Shown here one piece after another: positions 28,629 to 39,477 of a stretch of 64,000 nt of DNA; position 1 is the first letter of the stretch, and the number at the start of each line of letters is the position of its first letter. Source of the DNA: Aquabacterium lacunae (GTDB taxonomy: Bacteria; Pseudomonadota; Gammaproteobacteria; Burkholderiales; Burkholderiaceae_C); contig NZ_SIXI01000007.1 in NCBI RefSeq assembly GCF_004310865.1, positions 1-64,000 on the forward strand, written 5' to 3'. Under the pieces are notes generated by a model. That model worked only from the letters and a program-made list of their open reading frames with translations. It ran no database searches and was not told the origin of the DNA. The position numbers were made by a program, and so were the translations under genes.

Positions 28629-29696
28629 TCAGTTCCAGTCTTCCTCCTGGCGGGTCTTGCACTCGTTGTCAGAGGGGTTCACGTGGCAGCGCACTTTTTT
28701 CATGATGCGCAGTGCTCGCTTGTCGTAGATGCCCTGCCGCGCCATGTCGATGCGGGCTTCCTGCAGCATCAGGTTGTAGCGGTAAGTGGCCTCGGGGCTG
28801 GGGTCCAGCCACAACGAAGCCGACACGTCGATGGTTTCAGCCTTGCGGATCAGCTGCAAGGCCCGGTCGTATTGCGACACCCACCAGGTGCGCGACTTCT
28901 GGCCGAAGCCTTCAGGGAACTTGTTGCGGTCCAGGATGACCTGGTAGGTCAGGATCATCAGAGGGAAGCGCCCGATGACGCCGTTGGGCCCCATGGCGTC
29001 CTCCACCCGCAGGGGGCGAAACGCCAGAGCCGGCAGGGCGATGATGTCGATGCGGTTGTCCCGGAAGGCCGACATCACGCCATTGATGTCGGTGAGGAAG
29101 GGCACGGCCTCGATGCGCCGCACCATCATGGCCTGCGCCGGGTCGTACTCCATCGACATGATGCGCTTGCCCTTCATCGACTCGACCGAGTTGATGCGGC
29201 GGTCTTTGGCCAACAGATAGGCCGCGCCAATGGGCGCCACACCGCCCACCTCGTAGCGCCCTTGCGTCATGAGCGCCTGGGCCTGCGGAGAATCGGCCGC
29301 GTAGATCTGCAGCAACTTGCGCAAGACCTCGTAGCTGGCATTGATGTCCATGCGGCCATTGCGCACGATGGTGGTCGAGCCATAGGTGTCGATCGAGCCC
29401 GACACCAGGTTGAACTGGCGCGTGCGCAGGCCGGTGGCAAACAGCGCATCGCAACGCCCGGCCTTGAACTCTTCCACGGCACGGGCCTCGCTGGGATAGG
29501 CCTTGAGGTCGAAGCTCACGTTCTCGCGCTGCATGGCCAGCACGTAGTCTTTCGATGCATTGAAAGCATCGCCTGTGGTGCCCACCAGGTCGAACACGCA
29601 CAGGGTGGCGGCCTGCGCCGCCCCACTCAAGGTCAGCAAGGCACACCCCGCGGCCAAGATCCATGCGCTCACATGACGTACTGCTGTCGTGACCAC
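28629..29696 (-). CDS. AdeT-type putative periplasmic solute-binding protein (copy C)
   Basis: 355 residues. The start is GTG 29696, one base after the TGA of copy D, so translation is probably coupled. Signal peptide ends GAAQAA; the mature protein opens TLCVFDLVGTTGDAFNASKDY. Same blocks as copy B (YGSTTIVRNGRMDINASYE; KFPEGFGQKSRTWWVSQYDR; VRCHVNPSDNECKTRQEEDWN). The ending is almost identical to copy D, a sign of recent duplication. Confidence 0.75.
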   Translation of the reverse strand: MVTTAVRHVSAWILAAGCALLTLSGAAQAATLCVFDLVGTTGDAFNASKDYVLAMQRENVSFDLKAYPSEARAVEEFKAGRCDALFATGLRTRQFNLVSGSIDTYGSTTIVRNGRMDINASYEVLRKLLQIYAADSPQAQALMTQGRYEVGGVAPIGAAYLLAKDRRINSVESMKGKRIMSMEYDPAQAMMVRRIEAVPFLTDINGVMSAFRDNRIDIIALPALAFRPLRVEDAMGPNGVIGRFPLMILTYQVILDRNKFPEGFGQKSRTWWVSQYDRALQLIRKAETIDVSASLWLDPSPEATYRYNLMLQEARIDMARQGIYDKRALRIMKKVRCHVNPSDNECKTRQEEDWN

Positions 29697-29697
29697 T

Positions 29698-30750
29698 TCA
29701 GTTCCAGTCTTCTTCCTGGCGCGTCTTGCACTCGTTGTCGGCAGGGTTCACGTGGCAGCGCACCTTCTTCAGGATGCGCAAGCCCCGCTTGTCGTAGATA
29801 CCCTGGCGTGCAATGTCGAGCCGAGCCTCCTGCAGCATCAGGGTGTAGCGGTAGATGGCGTCATCGGGCAAGGTCATCCAGGCGCGGGCTGGAATGTCCA
29901 ATGCTTCAGACCGGCGAATGAGTTGCAACATGCGGTCGTACTGGCTCATGAACCAGGTGCGCGAGCGGGGCCCGAAACCTTCGGGAAACTTGCTCGGGTC
30001 GATGATGACCTGGTAGGACAGCAGCATCAGCGGAAACCGCACCACGGCACCCGACACGCCCAGTGCCGAATCGACCTGGAACGGCCCGAAGGCCAGGGCT
30101 GGCAGGGCAATGACATCGACCTTGTTGTCACGGAAGAAGGGCACGATCTGCGACACCTCCATGGGCGTGGGCACCGCCTTGATGCGCCGGATCATCATGC
30201 TTTGCGCCGGGTCATGCGGCAGCGCGATCACGCGCTTGCCGGCCAGCGCCTCGACCGTGGTGATGCGGCGGTCTCGGGTGATCAGGTAGGCCGCCCCCAC
30301 AGGCATGATCCCTCCCACCTCGTACTTGCCCTGCACCATCAGGTTGTAGACCTGCGGCGAGTCGGCCGAGTAGGTCTGCAGCAGCTTGCGCATGACTTCG
30401 TAGCTGGCGTCGATGTCGAGCTGGCCATTGCGGATGATGGTGGTGCCGCCCAGGCTGTCGATGGCGCCGGTCGCCCGGTTGTACTGACGCAAGCGAAGCC
30501 CGGTGGCCAGGATGCCATCGCACAGCCCCGCCCGGAAGTCGTCATGGGCCCTCGCCTCGTCCTGGTACACCTTGAACGTGAGCGAAGCCCCCTGCCGCTG
30601 CATGGCCAGTGCGTAGTCCTGCATGAGGCTGGGCATGGGCCCTGCATTGCCCGCAGGGTCGAACACGCACATCGACGCGGCGTGCGACACCCCGCTGCCC
30701 AGGGCACCGATGGCCAAGAGTACCGCTGAACACCAAGACCTGAACTGCAT
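29698..30750 (-). CDS. AdeT-type putative periplasmic solute-binding protein (copy D)
   Basis: 350 residues from ATG 30750 (MQFRSWCSAVLLAIGALGSG), with signal peptide end VSHAAS. Family blocks: MCVFDPAGNAGPMPSLMQDY, SLGGTTIIRNGQLDIDASYEV, MPVGAAYLITRDRRITTVEA, KFPEGFGPRSRTWFMSQYDR and VRCHVNPADNECKTRQEEDWN. It lacks the GTTGD of copies B and C (GNAGP here), so the ligand may differ. First gene of the D-C-B series. Confidence 0.75.
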   Translation of the reverse strand: MQFRSWCSAVLLAIGALGSGVSHAASMCVFDPAGNAGPMPSLMQDYALAMQRQGASLTFKVYQDEARAHDDFRAGLCDGILATGLRLRQYNRATGAIDSLGGTTIIRNGQLDIDASYEVMRKLLQTYSADSPQVYNLMVQGKYEVGGIMPVGAAYLITRDRRITTVEALAGKRVIALPHDPAQSMMIRRIKAVPTPMEVSQIVPFFRDNKVDVIALPALAFGPFQVDSALGVSGAVVRFPLMLLSYQVIIDPSKFPEGFGPRSRTWFMSQYDRMLQLIRRSEALDIPARAWMTLPDDAIYRYTLMLQEARLDIARQGIYDKRGLRILKKVRCHVNPADNECKTRQEEDWN

Positions 30751-30858
30751 GGGTGGCGCCTTACGCTCAATACAAACGAAGTACCAGCATATCCAGACAC
30801 CCCCGGCCACCGCGATGCGGGAATGCCCGCTCCCGCTCGCTTTCACTGATGGGGGAAG

Positions 30859-31971
30859 TCAGGCCACCGCACCGTCACATTGCACCCTGTTGCGCCCGGC
30901 ACGTTTACCGGCGTAGAGCGCTGAATCGGCCCGGGAAATGGCCTGCTCGGCCGTTTCACCCTCGCGCACCTCGCTCACGCCGAAGGTGGCGGTGATCGGC
31001 AGGCCGCGCACCGGTTGCCGGGCCACCGCCTGACGCAGGCGTTCGGCCACCTGAACAGCCTCGCCTGCATCGGTGTCGGGCAGCACGATGAGGAACTCTT
31101 CGCCACCCCAGCGCGCCAGGTGGTCGATGTCGCGCACCCCGGCGGCCAGGGTCTGGCTCACCTGGCGCAGCACCTCATCGCCCGCGTCGTGGCCCAAGGT
31201 GTCATTGACCTGCTTGAAGTGGTCGATGTCGGCCATCACGAAGGACAGCACCTGGCGCCCACGCTGCAGCCGGCGCTCTTCGTGGCGAATGACGTCCATC
31301 AGGGCCCGGCGGTTGCTGAGCTGGGTGAGCGGGTCGGTGGTGGCCAGGGCGCGCAGCTGCCGTTCGACCTTCTGGATCTGCAGGAAGTAAAAGGCCGCCA
31401 AGAAGCACAGGATGACCATGCAGGCCACCAGGTTGAAATAGTGCAGAAAGTTCAGCACCGGCAGGTCCAGCACCACCTGTGGGGCTCGGGTTCGGAAAGC
31501 CACATCCACCCCGATGGCCACCCCGGCCAGCGCCGGCGTGAAGAACAGCTTGTCGCCGCGGTGGATCACGCTGCTGACAATGACCACCGGCAAAGGCAAC
31601 AGCAGGTAGTAATGAAAGCCGCTGCCCCACCCCAGCACCCACAGGGCCAACACGGCATGGCCGATGACTTCGACCCCAGCCATGATCAAGGCGCCACGCA
31701 ACTGACCGCGCCGGGCCAGGTGGAACATCAGCCAATAGCACAGCACACTGGCCACATTGACCACCGCCAACACCTGCACACCGGCCCACAGCATCAGCAG
31801 CAGGAAGCACAGGTGGGTGACCCCTGCCACCAGGGCCGTGCCCAGCAGCACCAGAGCGAAACCCTGCTGGTGCACCGAGAGCGGTTGCCCGGCCGCATCC
31901 ACGGTGGGCACTTGGTCCTGGAAATAGGCGAGCACAGACATGACCTCGGGGGCGATGGCCCCCAGTGCCAT
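30859..31971 (-). CDS. Membrane-bound diguanylate cyclase (GGDEF domain)
   Basis: Makes cyclic-di-GMP from two GTP. 370 residues: about five or six membrane helices in the first 200 residues, then a GGDEF domain (DPLTQLSNRRALMDVI, SFVMADIDHFKQVNDTLGHDAGDEVL, RWGGEEFLIVLPDTD). The active motif is GGEEF. An RDID sequence five residues before it fits the RxxD inhibitory site for product feedback. A start at 31941 (MSVLAYF) is also possible. Confidence 0.93.
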   Translation of the reverse strand: MALGAIAPEVMSVLAYFQDQVPTVDAAGQPLSVHQQGFALVLLGTALVAGVTHLCFLLLMLWAGVQVLAVVNVASVLCYWLMFHLARRGQLRGALIMAGVEVIGHAVLALWVLGWGSGFHYYLLLPLPVVIVSSVIHRGDKLFFTPALAGVAIGVDVAFRTRAPQVVLDLPVLNFLHYFNLVACMVILCFLAAFYFLQIQKVERQLRALATTDPLTQLSNRRALMDVIRHEERRLQRGRQVLSFVMADIDHFKQVNDTLGHDAGDEVLRQVSQTLAAGVRDIDHLARWGGEEFLIVLPDTDAGEAVQVAERLRQAVARQPVRGLPITATFGVSEVREGETAEQAISRADSALYAGKRAGRNRVQCDGAVA

Positions 31972-32073
31972 CTTATCGACGCGAGCCCCCCGCCCCTTGA
32001 GCCTGCACAGAAACAGTCAAGCCTGAGACAATAGCGGGTTCCCCGCCCTGCTCTTTGCATTCCGAGGCCCGAC

Positions 32074-33699
<1,626 letters not shown>

Positions 33700-33732
33700 T
33701 GCGCAGGGCAGGCGCACAAGCACCTGCCGCGC

Positions 33733-34968
33733 TCAGGGCGTCAGCCAGTACTCATCCAGCATCCGGAAGCCCCACTGCCCCGGGTTCTCGCGCGATTCGA
33801 TCTGGTCGTTCGATTTCGACAGGTCGATCACTTCCGGTGCAATCGGCTCATTGGCACGGGTCGAGAAAAAGGCCTTCACCGTGGGCTGCAGCAGCGACTG
33901 CCCGCCCTGCACCACCACCACGGCCAGCTTGCCCGACTTCAACCGCACCAGCGAACCGGTGGGGTAGATGCCGATGCTCTTGACGAAGGCCTGGAACACG
34001 CGAGGGTCGAAATGCCCCTCCTGCGCCCATTGCGCCATCTTCTGAAGGGATTCAGACGGGTCCCAACCCGCCTTGTACGGGCGGTTCGAGGTGATGGCGT
34101 CGTACACGTCGCACACCGCCCCCATGCGCGAGTAGATGGAAATGTCGTCGCCGGCCAGGCCATGCGGGTAGCCCTTGCCGTTCACCTTCTCATGGTGGTG
34201 GAGGCACACGTCCATGGGCACCTCGCCCACGCCGCGGGCCTCCTTGAGCATGTCGTAGCCGGCCTGCGGGTGTGATTTCATGATGGCGAACTCGGCCTCG
34301 GTCAGCTTGCCTGGCTTGTTCAGCACCTCGTTCGGCATCATGGCCTTGCCCAGGTCATGCACCAGCCCGGCCATGCCGGCCTCTCGTGTGTCGGCCTCGT
34401 TCAAGCCCAGCTGGCGGGCCAAGGCCACCATGAGGGCACACACGGCCACGCTGTGCATGTAGGTGTAGTCGTCGCTGGTTTTCAGGCGGGCCAGGCTCAC
34501 GATGGCGCCCGGATTGCGCGACACCGACTGCGTGATGTCGTCCACCAGGGGCAGGCAATGCTCGGCATCCACGGCCTTGCCCAGGCGCGCGTCTTCGAAC
34601 ATGCTTTTCATCTGGCCGCGCGCCTGCTGCACGATGCGGTTGGCGCGCACCACCTCTTCTTCGAAAGGCACAGGCCGAGGCGGCTCCGACTGGGCTACCA
34701 GCACCAGCGGAGCAGTGTCGCCCACATGCTCGGGTTCTTCCGCAGGCTCGTGCAGCGAGGCTGCTCCTGGCGCCTCTTTGGACACATCCAAGCCCTTGCG
34801 GGTGTCGATCACCACCTCTTTGACCGCGCCCCCCTGCAACTGGAGCAATTGCTTGTCCGAACTCAACAGGAAGCTGCTGCGCCAGAACGGGTGGTCCATC
34901 CAGGAACCACACACCTCCTGCACGTACATGCCGGTTCGCAGCTGTTGGATGGGAATTTTCTTGAGCAT
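33733..34968 (-). CDS. HD-GYP domain protein (putative cyclic-di-GMP phosphodiesterase) with DUF3391
   Basis: 411 residues from ATG 34968 (MLKKIPIQQLRTGMYVQEVCG), the typical opening of the DUF3391 N-terminal domain. The HD-GYP domain has LVHDLGKAMMP, CLHHHEKVNGKGYPHGLAGDDI and DVYDAITSNRPYKAG; the metal ligands and the GYP signature (KGYPHGL) are intact, so activity is plausible. A serine/proline/glutamate-rich linker separates the two parts. No strong ribosome-binding site is visible. Confidence 0.92.
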   Translation of the reverse strand: MLKKIPIQQLRTGMYVQEVCGSWMDHPFWRSSFLLSSDKQLLQLQGGAVKEVVIDTRKGLDVSKEAPGAASLHEPAEEPEHVGDTAPLVLVAQSEPPRPVPFEEEVVRANRIVQQARGQMKSMFEDARLGKAVDAEHCLPLVDDITQSVSRNPGAIVSLARLKTSDDYTYMHSVAVCALMVALARQLGLNEADTREAGMAGLVHDLGKAMMPNEVLNKPGKLTEAEFAIMKSHPQAGYDMLKEARGVGEVPMDVCLHHHEKVNGKGYPHGLAGDDISIYSRMGAVCDVYDAITSNRPYKAGWDPSESLQKMAQWAQEGHFDPRVFQAFVKSIGIYPTGSLVRLKSGKLAVVVVQGGQSLLQPTVKAFFSTRANEPIAPEVIDLSKSNDQIESRENPGQWGFRMLDEYWLTP

Positions 34969-35107
34969 GGCAGGGCTTGGAGCCGCCTGAGCAACACTGC
35001 TGTGGATATCGGCATGTGCGAACCAGGGTTGAGTGGCAGGCCCATGCACCCAGCCTTGGGCCTGCTGAACCCAGGCGCCCATCGTGGGCACCTGGGTCTA
35101 CCCGGGA

Positions 35108-36916
35108 TCAACGGTTGCCGCTGTACTCGTAGCGACGCATGAAGCTGCGCGTGGGGCTGTCAAAGGTCTCCACTTGCAGCACCTTGTAGCCGATGCCATC
35201 CTGCCCTGGGTCGCCCAGGTTGATCTGGGTCTCGGCACGCCCCTGCGCGTTGGGCAGCAAATCCTCACTCGCATCGGCATAGTTGCCGCCTGCATTGCGG
35301 CCGGCATACACGCGGGCCAGGAAGCCCGTGTTCAAGCGCATGGCACCCACATTCGTCTGATTGAAAAAGTCGGTGTCCAAGTCAAATGCATCCAGCGACG
35401 AAGGCAACACAATGTCCGGGAAGGGCGACGAGGCCGCCGTCATCTCCGCCAGCGTCACGGGGCGCTTGAACAGCTTGCGCTGGTAGGTGTGCAGCACGGT
35501 GCCGCTGCCGCCCTCCAGCGCAATCTGGTACACCGACCCATCGGGAATGGCGGCAATCTCTTGATCGGTCATCAGCGCCGAGCCACCGCAATCCTGTTCG
35601 GTCAGGGTGTACAGCGAACCGCCGATGCCGCCGATCTCGTAGCGGCCAGGGGCACCGCCAGGCTGGAACACCAGGCCCAACTCGGGCAGACCAGGCCCGG
35701 TCACCCGCACGGTGGAGACGCCGCTGCTGTTGGCCGTGTCATAGTCTTCGATGTAGAACTCTAGGCCCGATCGCTTGCAGTCCCCATTCACCGATGCATT
35801 GTCCTGAGTGATCACGGCCAGGGCCATGGCGCTCACATCGATCACCTCCTGGTTGCCGTGCAGCTTCCAGGTCGTGGCGTCCGACGCGCGTGCCAGCTTG
35901 AAGTCACGCACCACATCGATCACCGCGCCATTGGCGGCACGCACCGTCATGGTCACCGTGGCGTATTCGGTGTTGGCATCGCCGTAGTCGAAGCCCTGAA
36001 TCTCCACGTCGGTGAACCGCGCGTTGACCATCAGCCCGTCTCCTGCCAGTTCGCTGGCAAACAGCAGCTTGTCGCGGTCGTTCATGAGGAAGTCGTCGGT
36101 CAACTGGGCCTGGATGTCGCCAGGGTCTGGCAACCCGCCCGCAAACAGCCCCGTGAAGGCCTGCAAGGCTGCCCGCACGCGGGTGATGTCATCGGCCGCG
36201 GTGCTGAGGTCGGTGGTGTTACTCATGACCGGCGGGTTGGTTTCGGCACCGGCCTTCACGGCCAGGTCGTCGGAAATGGTTTCGCTGGTCAGCACATTGC
36301 GCAAAGTGGCCGTGTTGTTGACGCTGTCGTACTCCACGCGCACGGCATCCAGCGCCTTGTCCAGCGCGCTCACCAAGGGGGTGAACGGCGTGCGCAACAA
36401 GTCGGTCGCGGCATCCACGCCCATGGCCGACAGCACTGGCAGCAGCTTTTCCTTGAGCTTGGCCACCTCGGCATTGAGGGCAGCGGGGCTCAGTTCGTTG
36501 GCCGCACTGCCCTGGAAGCGCTCAAAGTAGCCTGAAGCCAGCTCACCGGCCACGTTCGACAGCACCAGGTCGGTCAGCGGTGTGATGTTGATGGTGCCAT
36601 TGGCATCGGCGCTGGTGGCGCCCGAGTGCAACGTGTAGGTGGCGCTCCCCGCCGTGCCTGACGCACGGAACACAAAAGGCCCGGTCATGTCGGACACGTC
36701 CACCGTGTATGCACCATTGGCGCCAATGGTCACGGTCTTGACTCGGCCTGTGGCGTCTTTCACGGCCACGGTCCCGACCAGCGGCAAACCTGCTGCCGCC
36801 GTACCTGAGATTGTCAAGGTGGTGGGCGATGTGCCCGTGCTGTCATCGCTGTCGCCGCCGCAGGCCGACAGCAGCACGGACATCGCCAGCGCTGAATAGA
36901 AAAAGTTGGACTTCAT
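35108..36916 (-). CDS. Large predicted lipoprotein of unknown function
   Basis: 602 residues. Lipobox VLLSACGG predicts lipidation at Cys19; the next residues (GDSDDSTG) would keep it at the outer membrane. After a Ser/Thr-rich stretch there is a carboxypeptidase-regulatory-like beta domain (TISGTAAAGLPLVGTVAVKDATG). The rest is not recognised; it has many acidic segments and repeated Asn/Asp-Gly turns. Start ATG has AAAGGAG upstream. It is divergent from a PEP-CTERM gene at 37098. Confidence 0.8.
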   Translation of the reverse strand: MKSNFFYSALAMSVLLSACGGDSDDSTGTSPTTLTISGTAAAGLPLVGTVAVKDATGRVKTVTIGANGAYTVDVSDMTGPFVFRASGTAGSATYTLHSGATSADANGTINITPLTDLVLSNVAGELASGYFERFQGSAANELSPAALNAEVAKLKEKLLPVLSAMGVDAATDLLRTPFTPLVSALDKALDAVRVEYDSVNNTATLRNVLTSETISDDLAVKAGAETNPPVMSNTTDLSTAADDITRVRAALQAFTGLFAGGLPDPGDIQAQLTDDFLMNDRDKLLFASELAGDGLMVNARFTDVEIQGFDYGDANTEYATVTMTVRAANGAVIDVVRDFKLARASDATTWKLHGNQEVIDVSAMALAVITQDNASVNGDCKRSGLEFYIEDYDTANSSGVSTVRVTGPGLPELGLVFQPGGAPGRYEIGGIGGSLYTLTEQDCGGSALMTDQEIAAIPDGSVYQIALEGGSGTVLHTYQRKLFKRPVTLAEMTAASSPFPDIVLPSSLDAFDLDTDFFNQTNVGAMRLNTGFLARVYAGRNAGGNYADASEDLLPNAQGRAETQINLGDPGQDGIGYKVLQVETFDSPTRSFMRRYEYSGNR

Positions 36917-37097
36917 CGCACACTCCTTTGAGACATTGAATGGGTATCGCGCCGCAACAGGCGCAATTCATGTCATCGGCCGATGGCGGTGGCCGATGAA
37001 GCAGCGCATGCCCCCGACGCGGTGTTAAGTCACATGAGTTGCCAATCCCACCATCTGCTCTTAAGATGCAACAAATCACGCCAAACAGGGGTTCTGC

Positions 37098-38045
37098 ATG
37101 TTCCAAGTGAGACACATTGCGTGTGCCAGCGCATTGGCCTTCACCGCCATTGGCTCAGCCCAAGCGGCCAGCTACACGGCACAGGCCAACCTGAGCAACT
37201 TGCAGTTCCAAGTGATCGACCTGACCCCAGGCGACGGCCTGACCGCCGGATTCACTTACGACATGAACAGCCCCCTGGCCTTTGTCGGAGCCATCACGGT
37301 GATCGAACCGGTGTTCGGCGGCAGCATTCAAGATGTGAAGAACATTCGCCGGTCATCGCCCGTGAGCAGCAGCTCGCCGTTTGATGTCAGCAGCCAGAGC
37401 ACCTGGGCCGACGCCGGCCGCACCGGCTTTGCCAGCGCACAAGCAGGCACGCTCAGCAGTGGTGTCACCCTCAACGCCATGGGCTCGGTGCTGTACACCG
37501 AAAGCGTGGCCGCCGCCCTGAACCTTGACGTCACGCAGCCTGACCCGAGCGTGCTGCCCGCTCAACGCGTGCTGGTGCTGGCGCCCTACACCAGCGTGAC
37601 GCTCACCGGGCTGGCTCGCACCAGCCTGACCCTGGCAGATGCCACGGCCTGCCCCAACTGTGCTTACGACATTGAGGCACAGACCGCGCTGCTGAACAGC
37701 GAACTGTTTGACACCTACTTCAACGGAGAAGACGGCAACCTGCTGGACAGCACCGATGTGCTCGGCCAGGACTACATGGCGATGGGCATCAACCGCTTCT
37801 ACCAGCCCGACCAGTTGGGCAACGTGACGCTGGAGAGCACCCTCAGCATCACCCTGCGCAACGACACGGCCCAGACCAAGACCATGGGCTTCATTGCCGA
37901 CACCTGGGTGTACGCACGCACCTTCCAGGGCGTGACCACGCCGGTGCCTGAAGCCAGCACCTGGGCCTTGTTTGCAGGAGGCATTGCCACGGTGCTGGTG
38001 GCCGGCAGGCGCCGGCGTGCAACCAGCCACCCAGCCGTGGCCTGA
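37098..38045 (+). CDS. PEP-CTERM sorting-domain protein
   Basis: 315 residues. Signal peptide to GSAQAAS; the C-terminal tripartite signal is VPEAS, a hydrophobic helix (TWALFAGGIATVLVA) and basic GRRRRA. The middle is beta-rich and Ser/Thr-rich with no recognised domain. PEP-CTERM proteins are exported and then cut and anchored or released by an exosortase. It sits 10 kb away from the main PEP-CTERM cluster. Confidence 0.9.
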   Translation: MFQVRHIACASALAFTAIGSAQAASYTAQANLSNLQFQVIDLTPGDGLTAGFTYDMNSPLAFVGAITVIEPVFGGSIQDVKNIRRSSPVSSSSPFDVSSQSTWADAGRTGFASAQAGTLSSGVTLNAMGSVLYTESVAAALNLDVTQPDPSVLPAQRVLVLAPYTSVTLTGLARTSLTLADATACPNCAYDIEAQTALLNSELFDTYFNGEDGNLLDSTDVLGQDYMAMGINRFYQPDQLGNVTLESTLSITLRNDTAQTKTMGFIADTWVYARTFQGVTTPVPEASTWALFAGGIATVLVAGRRRRATSHPAVA

Positions 38046-38080
38046 ACTGGCGCGGCTGAGGGCCTGAAGCAAGGACTGTC

Positions 38081-39265
38081 TTACAGGCCGGCCGCTGCAC
38101 GCAGCGCAGCCACCTTGTCCGTGCGCTCCCAGCTGAACTCGGGCTCTTCGCGGCCGAAGTGGCCGTAAGCCGCGGTCTTGCTGTAGATGGGGCGCAGCAG
38201 GTCGAGCATCTGGATGATGCCCTTGGGGCGCAGGTCGAAAATGCCGGCTTCGGCCACGATCTGCGACAGTTTTTCGTCAGACACCACGCCCGTGCCCTCG
38301 GTGTACACCGTGATGTTCATGGGCTGGGCCACGCCGATGGCGTAGGCCACCTGCACCTGGCACTGCTTGGCCAGGCCGGCGGCCACGATGTTCTTGGCCA
38401 CGTAACGGGCGGCGTAAGCGGCCGAGCGGTCCACCTTCGAGGGGTCTTTGCCCGAGAAGGCACCACCACCGTGCGGGCAGGCGCCGCCGTAGGTGTCCAC
38501 GATGATCTTGCGGCCGGTCAGGCCACAGTCGCCTTGCGGGCCACCGATCACGAAACGGCCGGTCGGGTTGATCAGGTAGCGGGTGTTCTGCAGCCATTCC
38601 TTGGGCAGCACCGGCTTGATGATCTCTTCGATGATGGCCTCGTTGAACTCGGGCTTCATCTTGTCGCCCAGGCTCCACTCAGGCGCGTGCTGGGTGCTCA
38701 GCACCACGGTGTCGATGCTGTGGGGCTTGCCATCCACGTAGCGCATGGTCACCTGGCTCTTGGCATCAGGGCGCAGGAAGGGCAGGCGGCCATCCTTGCG
38801 CAGCTGGGCCTGGCGCTCGACCAGGCGGTGCGCGTAATAAATGGGCGCAGGCATCAGCTCGGGCGTTTCGTTGCAGGCGTAGCCGAACATCAGGCCCTGG
38901 TCACCGGCGCCGATGTTCAGGAAATCGTCAGACGCATGGTCCACGCCCTGGGCGATGTCGTTGCTCTGCTTGTCGTAGGCCACCAGCACGGCGCAACCCT
39001 TGTAGTCGATGCCGTACTCGGTGTTGTCGTAGCCGATGCGCTTGATGGTGTCGCGCGCCACCTGGATGTAATCGACGTGCGCGTTGGTCGTGATCTCGCC
39101 GGCCAGCACCACCAGGCCGGTGTTGCACAGCGTTTCGGCGGCCACACGGCTCTTCGGGTCTTGCTCGAAGATGGCGTCGAGGATGGCGTCAGAGATCTGG
39201 TCGGCCACCTTGTCAGGGTGCCCTTCAGAGACGGATTCGGAAGTGAAGAGGAAATCGTTCGCCAC
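38081..39265 (-). CDS. metK: S-adenosylmethionine synthetase
   Basis: Makes SAM from methionine and ATP. 394 residues with [37 protein letters not shown], and the P-loop-like [19 protein letters not shown]. Start codon is GTG 39265 with GGAG eight bases upstream; family starts ([19 protein letters not shown]) agree. The leader carries a SAM-II-type riboswitch and a competing hairpin, so the gene is probably repressed by its own product. Confidence 0.98.
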   Translation of the reverse strand: MANDFLFTSESVSEGHPDKVADQISDAILDAIFEQDPKSRVAAETLCNTGLVVLAGEITTNAHVDYIQVARDTIKRIGYDNTEYGIDYKGCAVLVAYDKQSNDIAQGVDHASDDFLNIGAGDQGLMFGYACNETPELMPAPIYYAHRLVERQAQLRKDGRLPFLRPDAKSQVTMRYVDGKPHSIDTVVLSTQHAPEWSLGDKMKPEFNEAIIEEIIKPVLPKEWLQNTRYLINPTGRFVIGGPQGDCGLTGRKIIVDTYGGACPHGGGAFSGKDPSKVDRSAAYAARYVAKNIVAAGLAKQCQVQVAYAIGVAQPMNITVYTEGTGVVSDEKLSQIVAEAGIFDLRPKGIIQMLDLLRPIYSKTAAYGHFGREEPEFSWERTDKVAALRAAAGL

Positions 39266-39271
39266 GGTGTG

Positions 39272-39330
39272 TGCTCCAGAAAGTTGTGACCTCGGCGTGT
39301 CGCCGTGGCTGGGGGAGCAAACAACTTTCT
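39272..39330 (-). promoter_or_regulatory. Mutually exclusive hairpins over the metK ribosome-binding site
   Basis: In the metK leader AGAAAGTTGT (39330-39321) can pair with ACAACTTTCT (39287-39278), a perfect 10-bp stem. TGCTCC (39319-39314), inside that loop, can instead pair with GGAGCA (39277-39272), which contains the ribosome-binding site. Outside a pseudoknot both stems cannot form at once, so this looks like a translational switch. Fold is by eye. Confidence 0.55.
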
Positions 39331-39343
39331 CCGGGCAGCGGCG

Positions 39344-39400
39344 AACGCTTTAGCGGCATGTTTGAATCGCCCCGCAAGTTGTCCTGTTAACTCGGCGATG
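39344..39400 (-). promoter_or_regulatory. SAM-II-type riboswitch (SAM-alpha) upstream of metK
   Basis: On the minus strand P1 is AUCGCC (39399-39394) pairing with GGCGAU (39371-39366). The loop holds GUUAACAGG and CUUGC (39378-39374), and the 3' tail is UUCAAACAUGCCGCUAAAG with the diagnostic GCUAAAG (39354-39348). This order, CUUGC, then P1 3' strand, then UUAAACA...GCUAAAG, is that of the SAM-II elements described upstream of methionine genes in Alphaproteobacteria. It lies about 80 nt above the metK start. Confidence 0.75.
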
Positions 39401-39477
39401 CAGAAAGTGTAGCGCAAGGGCTCATTTCCGGTGTCCGCATCAGGCATGGTCTGCGGGCCTTTATCATTCGCGCCACC

